DNA of 64,000 nucleotides from Lithospermum erythrorhizon. Lineage: Eukaryota > Streptophyta > Magnoliopsida > Boraginales > Boraginaceae. Of the stretch, positions 47,584 through 59,705 are shown piece by piece. A program made the position numbers and the translations under genes. Below the pieces are notes generated by a model. The model saw nothing but the letters and a program-made list of their open reading frames with translations, did not search any database and had not been told where the DNA came from. The stretch is taken from positions 1 through 64,000 of the forward strand of contig JADFUC010001675.1 of the NCBI GenBank assembly GCA_019722365.1, read 5' to 3'. Position 1 is the first letter of the stretch; every line of letters starts with the position of its first letter.

Positions 47584-48900
47584 GATCTACCCTCTAACAA
47601 AAATTTAGGTCCTCGATATTTTACTCACAACTTACAGCCGTTTCACCTTTCGTCTCGTAACAATTCCGCTTTATCCAATATTTTAACATCTAAGTCATCA
47701 ACTCTTATTCTCGTACCCACGTAGGTTATATCATTAATCAATCATAATTTTCTGTCCTCGCAATAAATCGCATGTTAACACGTATTATAGCCGCAAATTT
47801 TAACAATAGCTTCTATTCCGAGAAAAGATGCGGATATCGATTCCTCGTGTCATCCTCGCTCCCATATCGCCTCCTCCATCTCGTTAGTTCCTCACAAAAC
47901 TTTCACAGGCCACCACCGATGCCTTTCTTCCGGTCAAGAATCTCGGTTTACTCCTCAAAGGTGAGATCCTCCTCGAGAGTTCCACGGTGTCGAGCTAAGA
48001 ATGTGAGGGCTAAATCAGAATATACTTCTGGAGCAAGACACATGGAATACATTATATGAATTTTATCCAAACCTAGAGAACAACAAATGGTAAGCTAACC
48101 AGTCGCTCTGCTTAAAATCTCAAGCGATTAGATGTAGCGAGGACTTCAGCTTCTCTTTCCTTCGAGCAGCATTACCCGCTTTCCGTAGGAGATACCACCG
48201 AAGCTTACCCGATCCTGACTTGATACAAGTCCCGCAGCAGCGATCAACATATTTCTTACGTAAATCTTTGGCATGCTTGGTGTTGTTGTATCGACTTGAT
48301 CTTTCTGCGTCACTCCACCCAGCTTCGGAGACCATATATTTTTTACATCTCTACTTACGTTTCGACAAAGCTGAGTCTATATTATTATATGAAAACTCCA
48401 TCTTAGGCGACTCATCATCCCAATTTCGGAGAAGAAGTTCAACACAAAAGCCGTAACATATCGCGATGTTGGAATTGTCCTCTCTAATTGCCCATCGATT
48501 GTGGATGAAGTGATGCCTCAAATTAACCGACCCATTGACACCTTGAAATCCTTTCCAAAATATAGAGAGGTGAATCTAGCATCTCGATCCGACCTGATCG
48601 TTATTGGAACCCCACGTGCGACCTACGATTTGGTCAGCGTACAACTTTCCGTATTGCTTGTTCGGGACCATAAGTCGATCTTATTGGCAAAAAATAGGCC
48701 CGGCTTTGGGCCGGTCACATCCATATCGCTTTAAATCACGAGTCGTTCTTTCTCGGCGTCCACCGAGTGCGAAAATAAAATCCATGCGTAACGTACTCCC
48801 GAGTCACTACGGAATAGGAAGAGTTGCGGCAACCACCTTTGGATGTCTATGTTCAATCTTCACTTGTTGACAAGTCAAACATTTAGATACAAACTCGGCA
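47584..48900 (-). pseudogene. Ty3-gypsy integrase core and tail remnant
   Basis: On the minus strand, DARFTSLYFGKDFKVSMG near 48545-48600 matches the core motif DRDPRFTSRFWKSFQKALGT. DGQLERTI near 48485-48510 matches DGQSERTIQTLEDML, which carries the catalytic Glu. LLRNWDDESPKMEFSYNNI near 48380-48440 matches WDEHLPLMEFSYNNSY. The chromodomain/tail zone down to 47584 is too broken to read, but AAATATCGAGGACCTAAATT at 47600-47620 (minus) recalls the conserved end of gypsy pol before the polypurine tract. Frameshifts and stops abound. Inactive. Confidence 0.75.
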
Positions 48901-48923
48901 ATTTCTTTTTTCATCTTAGGCCA

Positions 48924-49202
48924 CTAATAGATTGTTCTTAAATCTCGATACATCTTTGTACTACCAGGATGCATATTATATGGAGCATTGTGAGTTTCGT
49001 CCAAAATCTCTCTTTTTAACTCCTGAGAGTAAGACACGAATAATCTACCACGCGTGTAGGGGCCTCGTAATCTCTCGCCCTGAGTTCGATCTACTTCCCA
49101 GCTTTTAAACTTCTTGATTATCTTTCGTAACTTCTCATCTTTTACATTTGCCCTCGAGTATTGATCAAGAAGAACATGTCGAACTCTTATTTGCGCCAAC
49201 AA
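48924..49202 (-). pseudogene. Ty3-gypsy integrase zinc-finger remnant
   Basis: A frame ending LKREILDETHNAPYNMHPGS followed by TKMYRDLRTIY is an almost perfect match to the gypsy integrase finger start (LK.EIL.EAHNSPYSIHPGSTKMYQDLK..YWW), carrying the two His of the HHCC finger. The Cys pair would lie just beyond, near 48880-48920, where the frame shifts. It belongs to the same broken pol as the neighbouring RNase H (upstream) and integrase core (downstream). Confidence 0.85.
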
Positions 49203-49269
49203 GCGACCATTAACTCCCTACTCCAAAATTAACCCCAAGTTGCTTCATTTCATTCGGCGGCTCGCAACC

Positions 49270-49560
49270 TTTCCACTTACGACTTAATGCATCAAGCTAC
49301 CACATTCGCCTTTCGAGGATGATACTTTCAGTAGAAACATAAATGTCGCTAATAAACTCCATCCGCCCGGTGCCTGATTTAAATCTCTTGGTATCGGCAA
49401 ATACTTCAAACTCTTGTGGTGGTAAAAATCGACACGTCGCGCCATCTGGTAGTGCCTCCAATCCCTGAGTGCAAAGCGGTGCGGCCAACTCCAAATCATG
49501 CGTGGATAATTCTTCTAGTGATTTTTCAAGCATCCTGATGGATAGGCTCTTACCTTACCA
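49270..49560 (-). pseudogene. Ty3-gypsy RNase H remnant
   Basis: Two overlapping frames share the domain: STHDLELAAPL near 49490-49520 (family PTHDLELAAVVFALK), then WRHY and, after a shift, HHKSLKYL near 49400-49415 (family TDHKSLKYLFTQKELNLRQRRW) and PRDLNQAPGGW. The order is right and the reading frame changes at least twice. Inactive. Confidence 0.8.
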
Positions 49561-50240
49561 TGTTGCGTTAATGCGCATCGACCACTTGATGTGAAGCGTC
49601 ATTTATACTGCGACATAGCCATCCTTTCGACGGAAGAGTCAGCCAGCGGAGTGGTAGTCGGTTTCTTTCGGCTCATTAAAACACACTTCGCAATCCTCGC
49701 ACCAAACAAATGGAACTCCGCTTCTGAATCGACTTGGTCATAGATTGTTGCAATAATCGAAAATCTGTATAAATCTCGATAATATCGGCCAGACCAGAAG
49801 CTTCTTATTTGATATGGCTTGTGGGTACGTTGATTCATCATGACCCGACTTTTTTGAGGATCGGCGCTTATCGCTTCTCGAGAATACATGACCCGAAGCG
49901 CACCTTTCCCAGCCAAAATTCACACTTGGAGAAAATTTAGCACTCTGATTCATTTCTCCTCGAGTCTATTGCTTGATTCTCGAGAGTGCTCTTGGTACTC
50001 TTACTCGCTAGTAGAATATGTCAATGTCGTCTACACCTACGACCACAAATTTATCAAATAAAGAGCGAACGCCCGATTCATAAGGTCCATAAATCTTTGC
50101 TTGGTCGTTCGTAAACCCAAAGCGGCATCACAAAAACTTCGTAGTCCAGTATCTTGTTCTAAATCTAGATTTCGATGCACCATCTTCCCTTAATCCTATT
50201 TGATGGTAACGACCTGAATAGATCTTAGAAAATACAGGCA
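49561..50240 (-). pseudogene. Ty3-gypsy reverse transcriptase remnant
   Basis: From 50240 down on the minus strand: SGRYHQIGLREDGASKSRFR then TRYW, matching [45 protein letters not shown] matches FGLTNAPAAFMDLMNRVF. FDKFVVVGVDDIDIFY near 50005-50055 matches LDKFVVVFIDDILIYS, so the catalytic Asp pair is still readable as VDD. SREAISADPQKSRVMMNQ and IRSFWSGRYYRDLYRFSIIA at about 49750-49880 match the thumb (SREGI..DP.KIEA...W, IRSFLGLAGYYRRFV..FS.IA). Stops and shifts disable it. This is chromovirus-like pol order RT, RNase H, integrase on the minus strand. Confidence 0.85.
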
Positions 50241-51062
50241 TCCTGATTGATCAAGCGGATCGTGATCCTAGGCAAAGGATATCGATTCTTAATTGTTACG
50301 CGTTCAGCGCCTATAATGTTACAACCGCGAGAGATCCGTCAACAACTGTGAGAAACAATCTTGGAGCACCCAAGGATAGAACTACTTGATCGAATGAATC
50401 CACTTATCAACAATTCTTGCAATTGAGTCTTGACTCCTTGATGCAAGGGCCATTCTATAAGGTGCCATAGAGTGGAGTAGTACCGAGGGAAATAATTCTA
50501 TGGAAAGCGCTCGCGGGGGAGGAAGTCATGTGAGTACTACTCGCGACATGTACCTCTCTTGATTCGTCTCCTACTTACTTGTCAGCCGACAACATGGGAA
50601 AGATAACTTGAAGACATCCCGATCCTGACATCTTATGGGCAACTAAGCGAAATGAAGGCGGGAGGAAAGAATTTTCTATCACCTAGAAAAAAAAAAATCT
50701 TAGATTTACCGGGGACTAGATATATTTTAATCTTCTTAAGATGACCGATCTATCAACTGGATGATGTCTCTCCAACAATCCATCTCAAAATAAAAGATCA
50801 AAATCATTCCTCTCAAAATAGTATAAACGAAATTCTCGAGTTATAGGAATATGAAAGAATGAGTAGCTCGGGTAATGAACTTTAGCTTTCAACCCAGCGT
50901 AAATTCGAGTACACATGCCCTGCAGGAGAATCTTGAGCTTCCCTATTGGGTAATTGCAAACACATGACCGCGACTAGTTCGGCGCCACACGACTAGTTCA
51001 GTAATATTACTACAGTATTTCCAACTCCACGTCGAGTTTCCACAATAACGACCCGCCCGATC
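50241..51062 (-). other. upstream part of gypsy pol, too decayed to read
   Basis: By position this should hold the RT fingers and protease of the minus-strand element, but nothing can be read with confidence. GC content is moderate and no host gene is seen. Confidence 0.4.
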
Positions 51063-51655
51063 GTGCGCCATTGGAAATCAATGAGAATGATTCCCTTTAT
51101 TATGCCGTTGCACGACAATTGTGTATCAATTCATTTACCGGAGTTGGTTAAATGTGATTCTTTGGAACTTAGTGTTCACCTTAGTAATTGTATATTACTA
51201 ATTCTTGAGGTTCTCGCTGATAATTTAAGGGGTTATGGTGATTCTTTAGATCTTACTCGTTAATCGTTATAATAGTAATTGGTCAATTATTATTATACAA
51301 CACTAATATATATTTTATGTATGAAAAATTAAAGCTACGTTTCTTCAAATTGAGAGTTGATTGTGTCAATGAATATTAAAATTAGGATTTTTACATTGAT
51401 AATGTAAAATATAAATTGGATGAACCGAATTAATTAATTAGTCAATTGAATTAATTCGATAGTTGAATGAGTATGTTAGTAACTTGTTAGTTACTATTAA
51501 CAACTTGTTAGTGTTTGATTTTATTTAAGGGTTTAATTAAACTTAGCAGATTCGGCTCGTGCTTGTCGGTTGGGCTTTAGGTTAAATAATAATATTATAT
51601 TTAACCTAATGATCCACCTAATGAAAACCAAATAATTTGAAAAATCATTGGTTGG
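51063..51655 (+). repeat. copia-type LTR fragment
   Basis: Landmarks match 8150-8400 in the same orientation: ATTCCCTTTATTATGCCGTT, TGTGTATCAATTCATTTACC, CTTAGTGTTCACCTTAGTAA, GATAATTTAAGGGGTTATGG, TAATAGTAATTGGTCAATTA. The last part (AACCTAATGATCCACCTAAT, ATCATTGG) may belong to it too. The gypsy LTR array starts within or right beside it at 51663. Confidence 0.65.
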
Positions 51656-53269
51656 CCTCGGGTGTAACGACCGCCAGTGTTCCCACGAGGTTAGGACCGT
51701 CGCTAACTGTATTATCGAGTCGCAGCGATGGATAACAATAAAAATGACTTCTTTTAAATCGCTAAATAGAAAAGCAATATAACTTCGTCCGTCGGGTGAA
51801 CTAACTTGATAGTACAACAACGTTGAAAAATCATAATATAAATACCACGTCAAACAATTTGTTATACAACTTCAGTCGATAATAATTACCTTCTTGAAAC
51901 TTCAAAGGAAGATAAAAGTATAATTTGTTGTTGAGGTCTTGAAACCACCGGTCGCCATGCCCGGTGCGCATTTACTCGACGATGCGTATCGGTCATCCAT
52001 GACAGCCTAGGCATGAAACGCCCGCCCGTAAAGAAATAGAAGTCGGCTAAAAGTGAGTGAAAATAAATATACGAGAAGTTACCTACGTCCTTTGCGAATA
52101 AGAATAATTTAGATTTACCGCTATTTAGAGACTATATACCCAAAGTATTATTTTATAGGTTACTATACAAAATAAAACTTTCCTTATTGGCTTTCTAACT
52201 AACACCCGATAACCCACACTACGTCAACAACTTACTCATGATGCGCCTTAATTACAAGAGGTATTTCTCTATCATTATCTTTACGAAGTATAGCTAATTC
52301 CCGATATAATATACACCTCGAACACACGATAACTTAAACATATATCTTAACCTCTCGCTTTCGTGCATATACAGCTTTCAATCAACTTTTATCTTTAGTT
52401 CACTTTAAGTACTACTCCCCATTTTACAATCATACTCCTCTATGACAACTAATGTTCCTCAGGAAGACCTTCCAAATATATGCATTTCTTAATATGGTGA
52501 GTAATATATCTTGAATCGAGATAACCTAAGTCTGGTTATCTTCCCAGTTTTCCATTTAGTATACGGAACTTATTTACCTCCGTGAGTATCAGTCGTGGTT
52601 AGATCGATTACTTATATTCTAACATTTAGATCCATTTTTTCCACCATATATATATAAAATATCATCGACATCATCGACAGTTAGCATAAACTTCGGTTTA
52701 TAATTTACGCTCACTAATGTTCTCATTCGAAGGTATCTACGTCAAATTAGCCACTTAAGATATATAGAACATATCTAACAAAGCGATAATGCGGTAAGGC
52801 TGGCGAAAATAAATACCGTATCTGAAGAAAAATAGTTGCAGAAGAACAAACAAAAATGAAGTATAACCGTCAAAACGCATTGCTAGCAGCAGCGACAAGA
52901 TTAGGAATAGTCGCCGTAGTCAAATATGAATAAAAATACATGTATCACGAGTTATCGGATAAAGTCATACAACATAATTCCACATGAAGTCTCGAGGGCA
53001 TAACACATGAATATATAATAGAGGTTAGAATAAGCACAATTTGCTATTCCTAGTTCCTTATGCCTACTCCCAATTCCACTTTGCTTAATTGAATGGCTGC
53101 CTTGGTATTCTTGACTTTCTTGTCGCCCCAAATGAAATCCACGAGGAGATTTCGACAACGGCTAAAACTCTGATGCGTGAACTCGCATCTACCGTATCGC
53201 GGTATACCATCCTCTAATGCGTATACTCGATCCGTCTACTGCGAGGAATGGACAATCAGCAATCACCTC

Positions 53270-53775
53270 GCACTTATACGCGGTATAAGGCCAAAACGCG
53301 CTTATACCTGAAAGTATAAGGCACGCGCATACACACAAAGTATAAGGCACGCGCACTTATCATAAAGTATAAAGGCGCGCGCTGTATTTATCTGCAGTAG
53401 TATAGGGCCACATCCCGACAATGCCTGGCGACAAAGTAATCCAAAGGGAGTCATATTACAGCGCTATACCGTAGTATAGGGCCAAGCGTAGCTATACCGT
53501 AGTATAGGGCCACCTCGACAACGCACACAACAAAGCGTCCAAAGAGATCATCGCCTTGCTTGTTATCTTGATATGGGGCCAAACCCTTGGCAGCTATCTT
53601 GGTAGTATAGGGCCAAATTACTTACGCTATACCGTAGTATAGGGCCACCTCGACAATGCACACGACAAGCGTCAAAGAGAATCATACCCATGGCGCTATA
53701 CCGTAGTATAGATACCTCAAACTTGATGCACCTGACAAAGCGATCAAAGAGAATCATACGCTGGCGCTATCTTGT
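53270..53775. repeat. hairpin-forming tandem repeats in LTR A
   Basis: About ten short units carry inverted arms, such as CTTATACGCGGTATAAGG and CTATACCGTAGTATAGGGCC (arms CTATAC/GTATAG around four bases). In the second half they sit in larger units of about 95 bp with CCTCGACAATGCACACGACA, AAGCGTCAAAGAGAATCATA and GCGCTATACCG. Confidence 0.8.
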
Positions 53776-53974
53776 GGCTGCCAGGGGCGATAAGCGTCAC
53801 GTATCTGCCGAGGAAGGAAGTCGCCTAATCACAGTAGTCCCCGACTATAGGGGTCATATCTAATACTCGAAGTCACCTCAAAATCATACATAACTGCGTG
53901 AACACCTCTCGATAACCAACTCTTTGCCGACAATAGCCGGCTTATGCAATTGTCATCAGCATGTCGTAAAATCG

Positions 53975-54185
53975 TCGCGACGCCCTTGAAGGCCACATAA
54001 ATACCACGAAGTCTTGGAGCAAAGCCACGTAAATACCCACCGAAGTGGGCAAGGCCCACGCATAAATACCGGTGCCGTGAGGCCACGCCAAATACCCCTT
54101 GAGTGCCGTCGAGGCTACAGCGATACCTTGATGCAGGCAAAACACATAAAAATACCCTGAAGTCTTGGTCGAGGCTACATATCTG
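53975..54185. repeat. GGCCACATAAATACC-type tandem repeats in LTR A
   Basis: About six diverged units of 31-36 bp, each with GGCCACATAAATACC or variant, a purine step and AAGTGCCG/AAGTCTTGG, then GCAAGGCC or GCAAAGCC. Confidence 0.8.
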
Positions 54186-55195
54186 AAATATAAGTTGGGA
54201 GTTCGGGCCATCGCACCTCGAAACCGGCCTTGATCTTTGCGGAATAGAGTCACGTAATCATATTAGGCTCACAGCGCCCAATGCGATACGGCCATTACAT
54301 GTATACCGTTCCCACGTAATCATATCACGAGGAACATATACACCATTCCGCAGCATGGGTATTATATTACAAAAGACACATACACCTTTACATAATTGTT
54401 ATAATACAAGGGCAATTACACCATTTAAAGAAAGTACATAAAAAGATTAGCTACGTGAGATAAGTACTCGCCTCATTTAAAGTATCTGAAAGTCCTCACG
54501 AGAAAGAGCGATCGGGCGTGCCCGCTTCCCGCCAGTCGAGAGCTAGAACACCGAAGGGCTCGGGAACTAATACCGTTACGTTCTAGAATAAACGTACCAA
54601 CTACCGTCAGGCAATTTCATGATCTAACATGACGGGCAAACTAACTCGAATTATAAACTGTCAGACCATGACCAAATCGATCGCCATTAAACTTCATCTT
54701 ATCATTTATCATTACAAATTAACCCCTATGATTATGACCGACAGGACAACTATCTTGAGAACCCAAAATATCTCGAAAGACTTGAAATTTCTTACCTTAA
54801 CTCGAGAGAGAATGATGGGGAGAACAATATTCGTCTTGGTTTGGCTTGACAATCAGAAGAGAAATGGAAAATAGGGGTATTTTTTAAAAAGGAGGGCTTA
54901 ATTTCGTAACATGAGGAAAGAAGATGAAGTTGTGATGATGATGATGATGTGGAGGATATGTATGAATAGATATTAAAAAAAACTTCGAGTCCGTTGGTTT
55001 CGGTTAATTACTCGCTTATCGTGCCATCTCCCACGAACCCGATTTCAAAAGATAAAATTCTTCCATGGCAAACACTACTAAATTATAAATGAAATTCGGC
55101 TCAAAAGTTTTACGAAATAATATTATCATCGAAAAAAAAATTATACTATTCAGGGTCACGCCGACCGAAATTTTTTTTCGTAACGGGTTGTCACA

Positions 55196-57165
55196 AATCT
55201 ACCACCTTATAAAATTTCGTCCTCGAAATTTACCGAGAACAATCTGTCGAGATAAACTTCAGCGCACCTTTTCGATATGCCGCATCCGTAACATCGGAAC
55301 CGCTTGTCGCCTACTCCATTCCCCGATATAGTATACGTCTTCGTAGCTCCCGTAATATCTTATGTCAATTAACTTAAGCGGTGACTCTGCCCACCGTAAC
55401 ACATTCAACCGGCCAATTTTCCTATTCGAGCTTATAAATGCTTATTGCTCTTGCTTGTTATTGTATTATCAATCTTAGTATTATAAACATCCTCGATTAC
55501 TCCAAATACCCTCAAAAATTAAAATTCATAAACGCCCGATACCGTCTTGTCCACTCTCATAATTTGTGTGCTTATACTACTCGTATCACATAATTAAGCG
55601 AGTAAGCGGCAAATTTCACAGCGCGCGTTAGGTACTACAACTCTTATAAAATAACTTACAAAGATAAACCCTGATAACATTATGTATAGCAATTCATCCG
55701 CACCATTTCGCCTTGAACACCCGCTTTCGTCTGATATCCTCAAATCAAACAATTCACAAATCACACATATAATATCAATCATACACCTGACAATCTCAAC
55801 ATTAGCATCCATAATACACACGATACAACAATTTCATATAGGAACTATTCTCATTAAAAAATATATTCCACCCAGAATCGTCCATAACACAAATATACTC
55901 CAATTGAACACACGATCATATACAAATTTAAACATGAATACCACAAAAATAAATAGCCCGAATACCTCGAAACCATGACCACTTAGTTCAAGTCAACATT
56001 TCCTGAACTGCTTATTAAGCCCGCAGATAAGTTTATTACCCATGAGATACGATCGCTGATCAATTACCATATCTTCAGCTTATAGATAAGGTAACAACCG
56101 GTGATAAATCGATTACTCCAGTATCCAAGAGAAATTCTTAATTATTTTAAAGATCAACCTTTACACCGCGATCAATTTATAATCCCATGACTAAATGTCA
56201 CGAGAATCCTCCTCAACTAACCTTTTATTACCCTTAAATTCACACAATTGCTGACTTATCAACAACTTCAAATTTAACACCGATTGAATTCCTACCAATA
56301 CTTCGGTATAATTAGGTCTATTCACTTAAATCCTCAAACATATTCATCCATATCCCGTCTCCAAAGGTTTCAACCTAGAGTTTACATCCTCAAGAATAAT
56401 CATTTCTATCACAAAAGATACACTCTACTCAAACACCGAACTCTTTACTTAAACATTGATAACAGATAGCTTCGAACTCTTTTCTTATTAGGTCTCGATT
56501 TGTATTCACCCTAACTTATTTATCATTTCCGATCGAACCCGCATTTTCACTGACTACCATATAATCCACGGATCTTAGTTAACCCGGTAACCTTACTTAT
56601 AACCCGATGATATTCACTGACTCCTTTCAGTATATCGTATATTAATTATCGCCCACTTATCATAATTAATTTCCGCCATAAAATCTCATTCTTATTTGTA
56701 CTACAGCATCAACTATTAGACATTTCCCAAAATATATAGATCGCCCCAAATATCATAATATTTCCGATACCTTCGTCATATTCTAACCCGTTACATGTAT
56801 CGTTCCAATATAATCCCTCATAAATATCTACTGTCACCCGTCTCCATATATGCCCGGTACCCGTCTAGCAAATACATAACTTTCGGCGTCGTCATATTAC
56901 CCCGATTCATTTCATATCTCCTAATATAACACATCTTAATCAAAATAACACCACAAAAACACTGAGAATGCAAAGTAGTCTGCATGCAACCCTCGTGCAG
57001 CGAGTCACTTGAAATCTTCAAGTGGCGTCCTCAACCCGGTCAGTTCGGAAAAAATAGACTCAAACCGAGAAAATGACTACTTGCTGACACACTTATAACT
57101 TTGAACACAGACACGCTTAACCACGTAAGACACCAAGAAAACATAAACTGGGCTACGATGCAAGG
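55196..57165 (-). mobile_element. internal region 1 of tandem gypsy-type array
   Basis: About 1.97 kb between LTR A and LTR B. Next to LTR A the minus strand reads TTTCGAGGACGAAATTTTAT followed by AAGGTGGTAGATTTG, the typical 3' end of gypsy elements with the polypurine tract. Next to LTR B, 57151-57163 is a decayed primer site (compare 62621-62633). Frames of up to 98 codons have no recognisable gag, protease, RT or integrase. It therefore looks like a large non-autonomous (LARD-like) element that depends on enzymes from elsewhere. Confidence 0.75.
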
Positions 57166-58764
57166 GTAGCGACAGCCCAGGTGGCCCCCCCGGGTTGGGG
57201 CCGAATCTTAACTTTGTATTATCGAGTCTGGCGATGGATATGATAAAAATGACTTAACTTTTTTACATCGCCAAATAAAACAATAACTTCGTCCGTCGAA
57301 TTGAGACTAACTTGATAGTACATGACATTGAAAAATCATAATATAAATACACATCAAACAATTTGTTATACAACTAAATTCGATAATAATTATATCTGGC
57401 TTCAAGAGATAAAAGTATGACGTTGAGGTCTTATTACATCGCCATCTTCGTAGTGCCTTGTTACTCGGCTTGATATGCATATCGGTCATCATGGCAACCT
57501 AGGCATGAAAAGCATCCCGCCCATAAAGAAATAGAGTCGGCTAAAAAGGCTGAGTGAAAATAAATAACACAGTTAACCTACGTCATACGAATAAGAATAA
57601 TTTAGATTTACTTTATTTAGAGTATATACCCAGTATTATTTTATAGGTTACTCGCCACAAAATAAAACTTACTTATTGGCTTTCTAACTAGCACCAATAA
57701 CCCACACTACGTCAACAACTTACTCACAGTACACACCTTAATTACAAGAGGTATTTCTCACATCTATTATCTTTACAGTATAGCTAATTCCCGATATAAT
57801 ATACCTCAAACCATGATAACTTAAACATATCTTAACCTCTCATAACTTCATTGCATATACAACTCGATCACTTATCTTTAGTTCACTTTAAGTACTACTC
57901 CCATTTACAATCATACTCCTCCTATGACAACTAATGTTCCTCGGAAGACCTTCCCGAATATATGCATTTCTTAATAGCCAATTTGAGTAATATCTTGAAT
58001 CGAATAACTTTAAGTACTGATTTATCTTCCCAGTTTTTCCATTTAGTATACGGAACTTATTTACCTCCGTAGTATCGAATTAGAGTAGTTAGATCGATAC
58101 TTATATTCGCATTTGAATCCATTTTTCCACCATATATATATAAGAAATATAAATCAGCATCATCGGCCAGTTAGCATAAACTTCGGTTTATAATTTACCG
58201 CTCTGTGTTCCTCATTCGAAGGTATACAAATCCATTAGCCACTTAAGATATATAGAACATATCTAACAAAAACCCATTAATGCCGGTAAGGCTACAAGCG
58301 AAAATAAATACGTATCTGAGAAGAAAATAGTTGCCGACAATTTGGCTTAAAAATGAAGTATAACCGTCAAAGCCTTTGTTGCTAGCACAGCAATGAGATT
58401 AGGAATAGTCATCGTAGTATGAATAAAATACATGTATCTGAGGATTATCGGATAAAGTCATCTGACATAATTCCGCATGAAGTCTCGGGCATACTTACAT
58501 GAATATATAATAGAGGGTTAGATAAGCACGCGCTAGCATTCCTAGTTCCATATGCACACTCCTAATTCGTTCCTTAATTGAATGCATTTGCCTTGGTATT
58601 CTTGACTTTCTTTATCGCCCCGAATGAAATCCACGGAGACTTCGACAACGACTAAAGCTCCTAGTCATCAAAACCTCACATCTCATATCCCTTTGATATA
58701 CCATCTGCAATGCGCATATACTTTCAGTCCGTCTACTGCGGGGAATGGACAATCGACAATCACA

Positions 58765-59312
58765 CCAACGCTTATACATAGTATAAGGGCCAAACCGCAC
58801 TTATACAAAGTATAAAGCGCGCTACTTATGCACAAAGTATAAGGCACGCGCGTATACACAAAGTATAAAGGCCTGTAGCAGCTATCTGCAAGTAGTATAG
58901 GGCCCATCAACAATGCACCACGGCAAAGTAATCAAAGGGAAGTCATACCTTGCGCTATATACCGTAGTATAGAGGGCCAAACCCTTGTATTTATCTCACA
59001 GTAATTATAGGGCCAAACCGCTGTATTTATCTTAGTAGTATAGGGCCACCGACAATGTTCTGCACTTATGAAAGCGATCAAAGAGAATCATACGCTTGCG
59101 CTATACGCAGTATAGGGAGGTTAAGCCGTGCGCTATACCGTAGTATAGAGGGGCCAAACCGCCTCTTGGTAGTATAGGGCCTCGACAATGCACACGACAA
59201 AAGCGTCAAAGAAGATCATCACCCGTAGCGTATACGTAGTATAGGGCCACCGACAATGCGGCAAGCGTCAAGAGAATCATGCAGCGTGCTATGCAGTATA
59301 GGGCCAATAAGC
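58765..59312. repeat. hairpin-forming tandem repeats in LTR B
   Basis: Counterpart of 53270-53775 with about twelve units, for example CTTATACATAGTATAAGGGC at 58771 and CTATACGCAGTATAGGG near 59100. Unit number and order differ from copy A. Confidence 0.8.
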
Positions 59313-59499
59313 GTCGCGTATCTGCCCGAGGAAGGAGAGTCACCCCAATCACTAGTAGTCCCGACTATGAAGGTCATATCCTAATACTCAGTCGCTTTCC
59401 AATCATACATAACTCCGTGAGCTACCGATAACCAACTGCTTTACTTCGACAATAGCAAAGCATACGTTATCGTCACGCAATGCGTAAAATCAATCCTGA

Positions 59500-59705
59500 C
59501 CGCGCGAAGGCCACGCATAAATACCGCGAAGTGCCCGACAAAGCCACATAAATACCACAAGTGCCGGCAAGGCCACATAAATACCACCGGTGCCGGCCAA
59601 AGGCCACGCCAAATACCCTGAAGTGCGTCGAGGCTCACACGATACCGCAGTCTTGAGCAAAGCCGCAAATACCCTGAAGTGCCGTCGAGGCCACATAATA
59701 CAGAA
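59500..59705. repeat. GGCCACATAAATACC-type tandem repeats in LTR B
   Basis: Counterpart of 53975-54185, with about six units of 31-36 bp (AAGGCCACGCATAAATACCG, AAAGCCACATAAATACCACA, AAGGCCACATAAATACCACC). Confidence 0.8.

Larger units (their letters stand above)
51663..55195 (-). repeat. LTR A of tandem gypsy-type array
   Basis: Read on the minus strand it starts TGTGACAACCCGTTACG and ends GGTCGTTACA, with TG...CA ends. It is about 3.5 kb. Copy B (57166-60674) shares the whole length; for example TTAGCATAAACTTCGGTTTA lies at 52681, 58171 and 63643 in copies A, B and C. It has no coding capacity beyond chance frames. It holds two blocks of internal tandem repeats (listed). Confidence 0.85.

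Noticed and set aside
53270..53775. CRISPR-like array (regular repeats with spacers)
   Set aside because: Plant nuclear context, units without constant length, and location inside an LTR copied at 58.8 kb.
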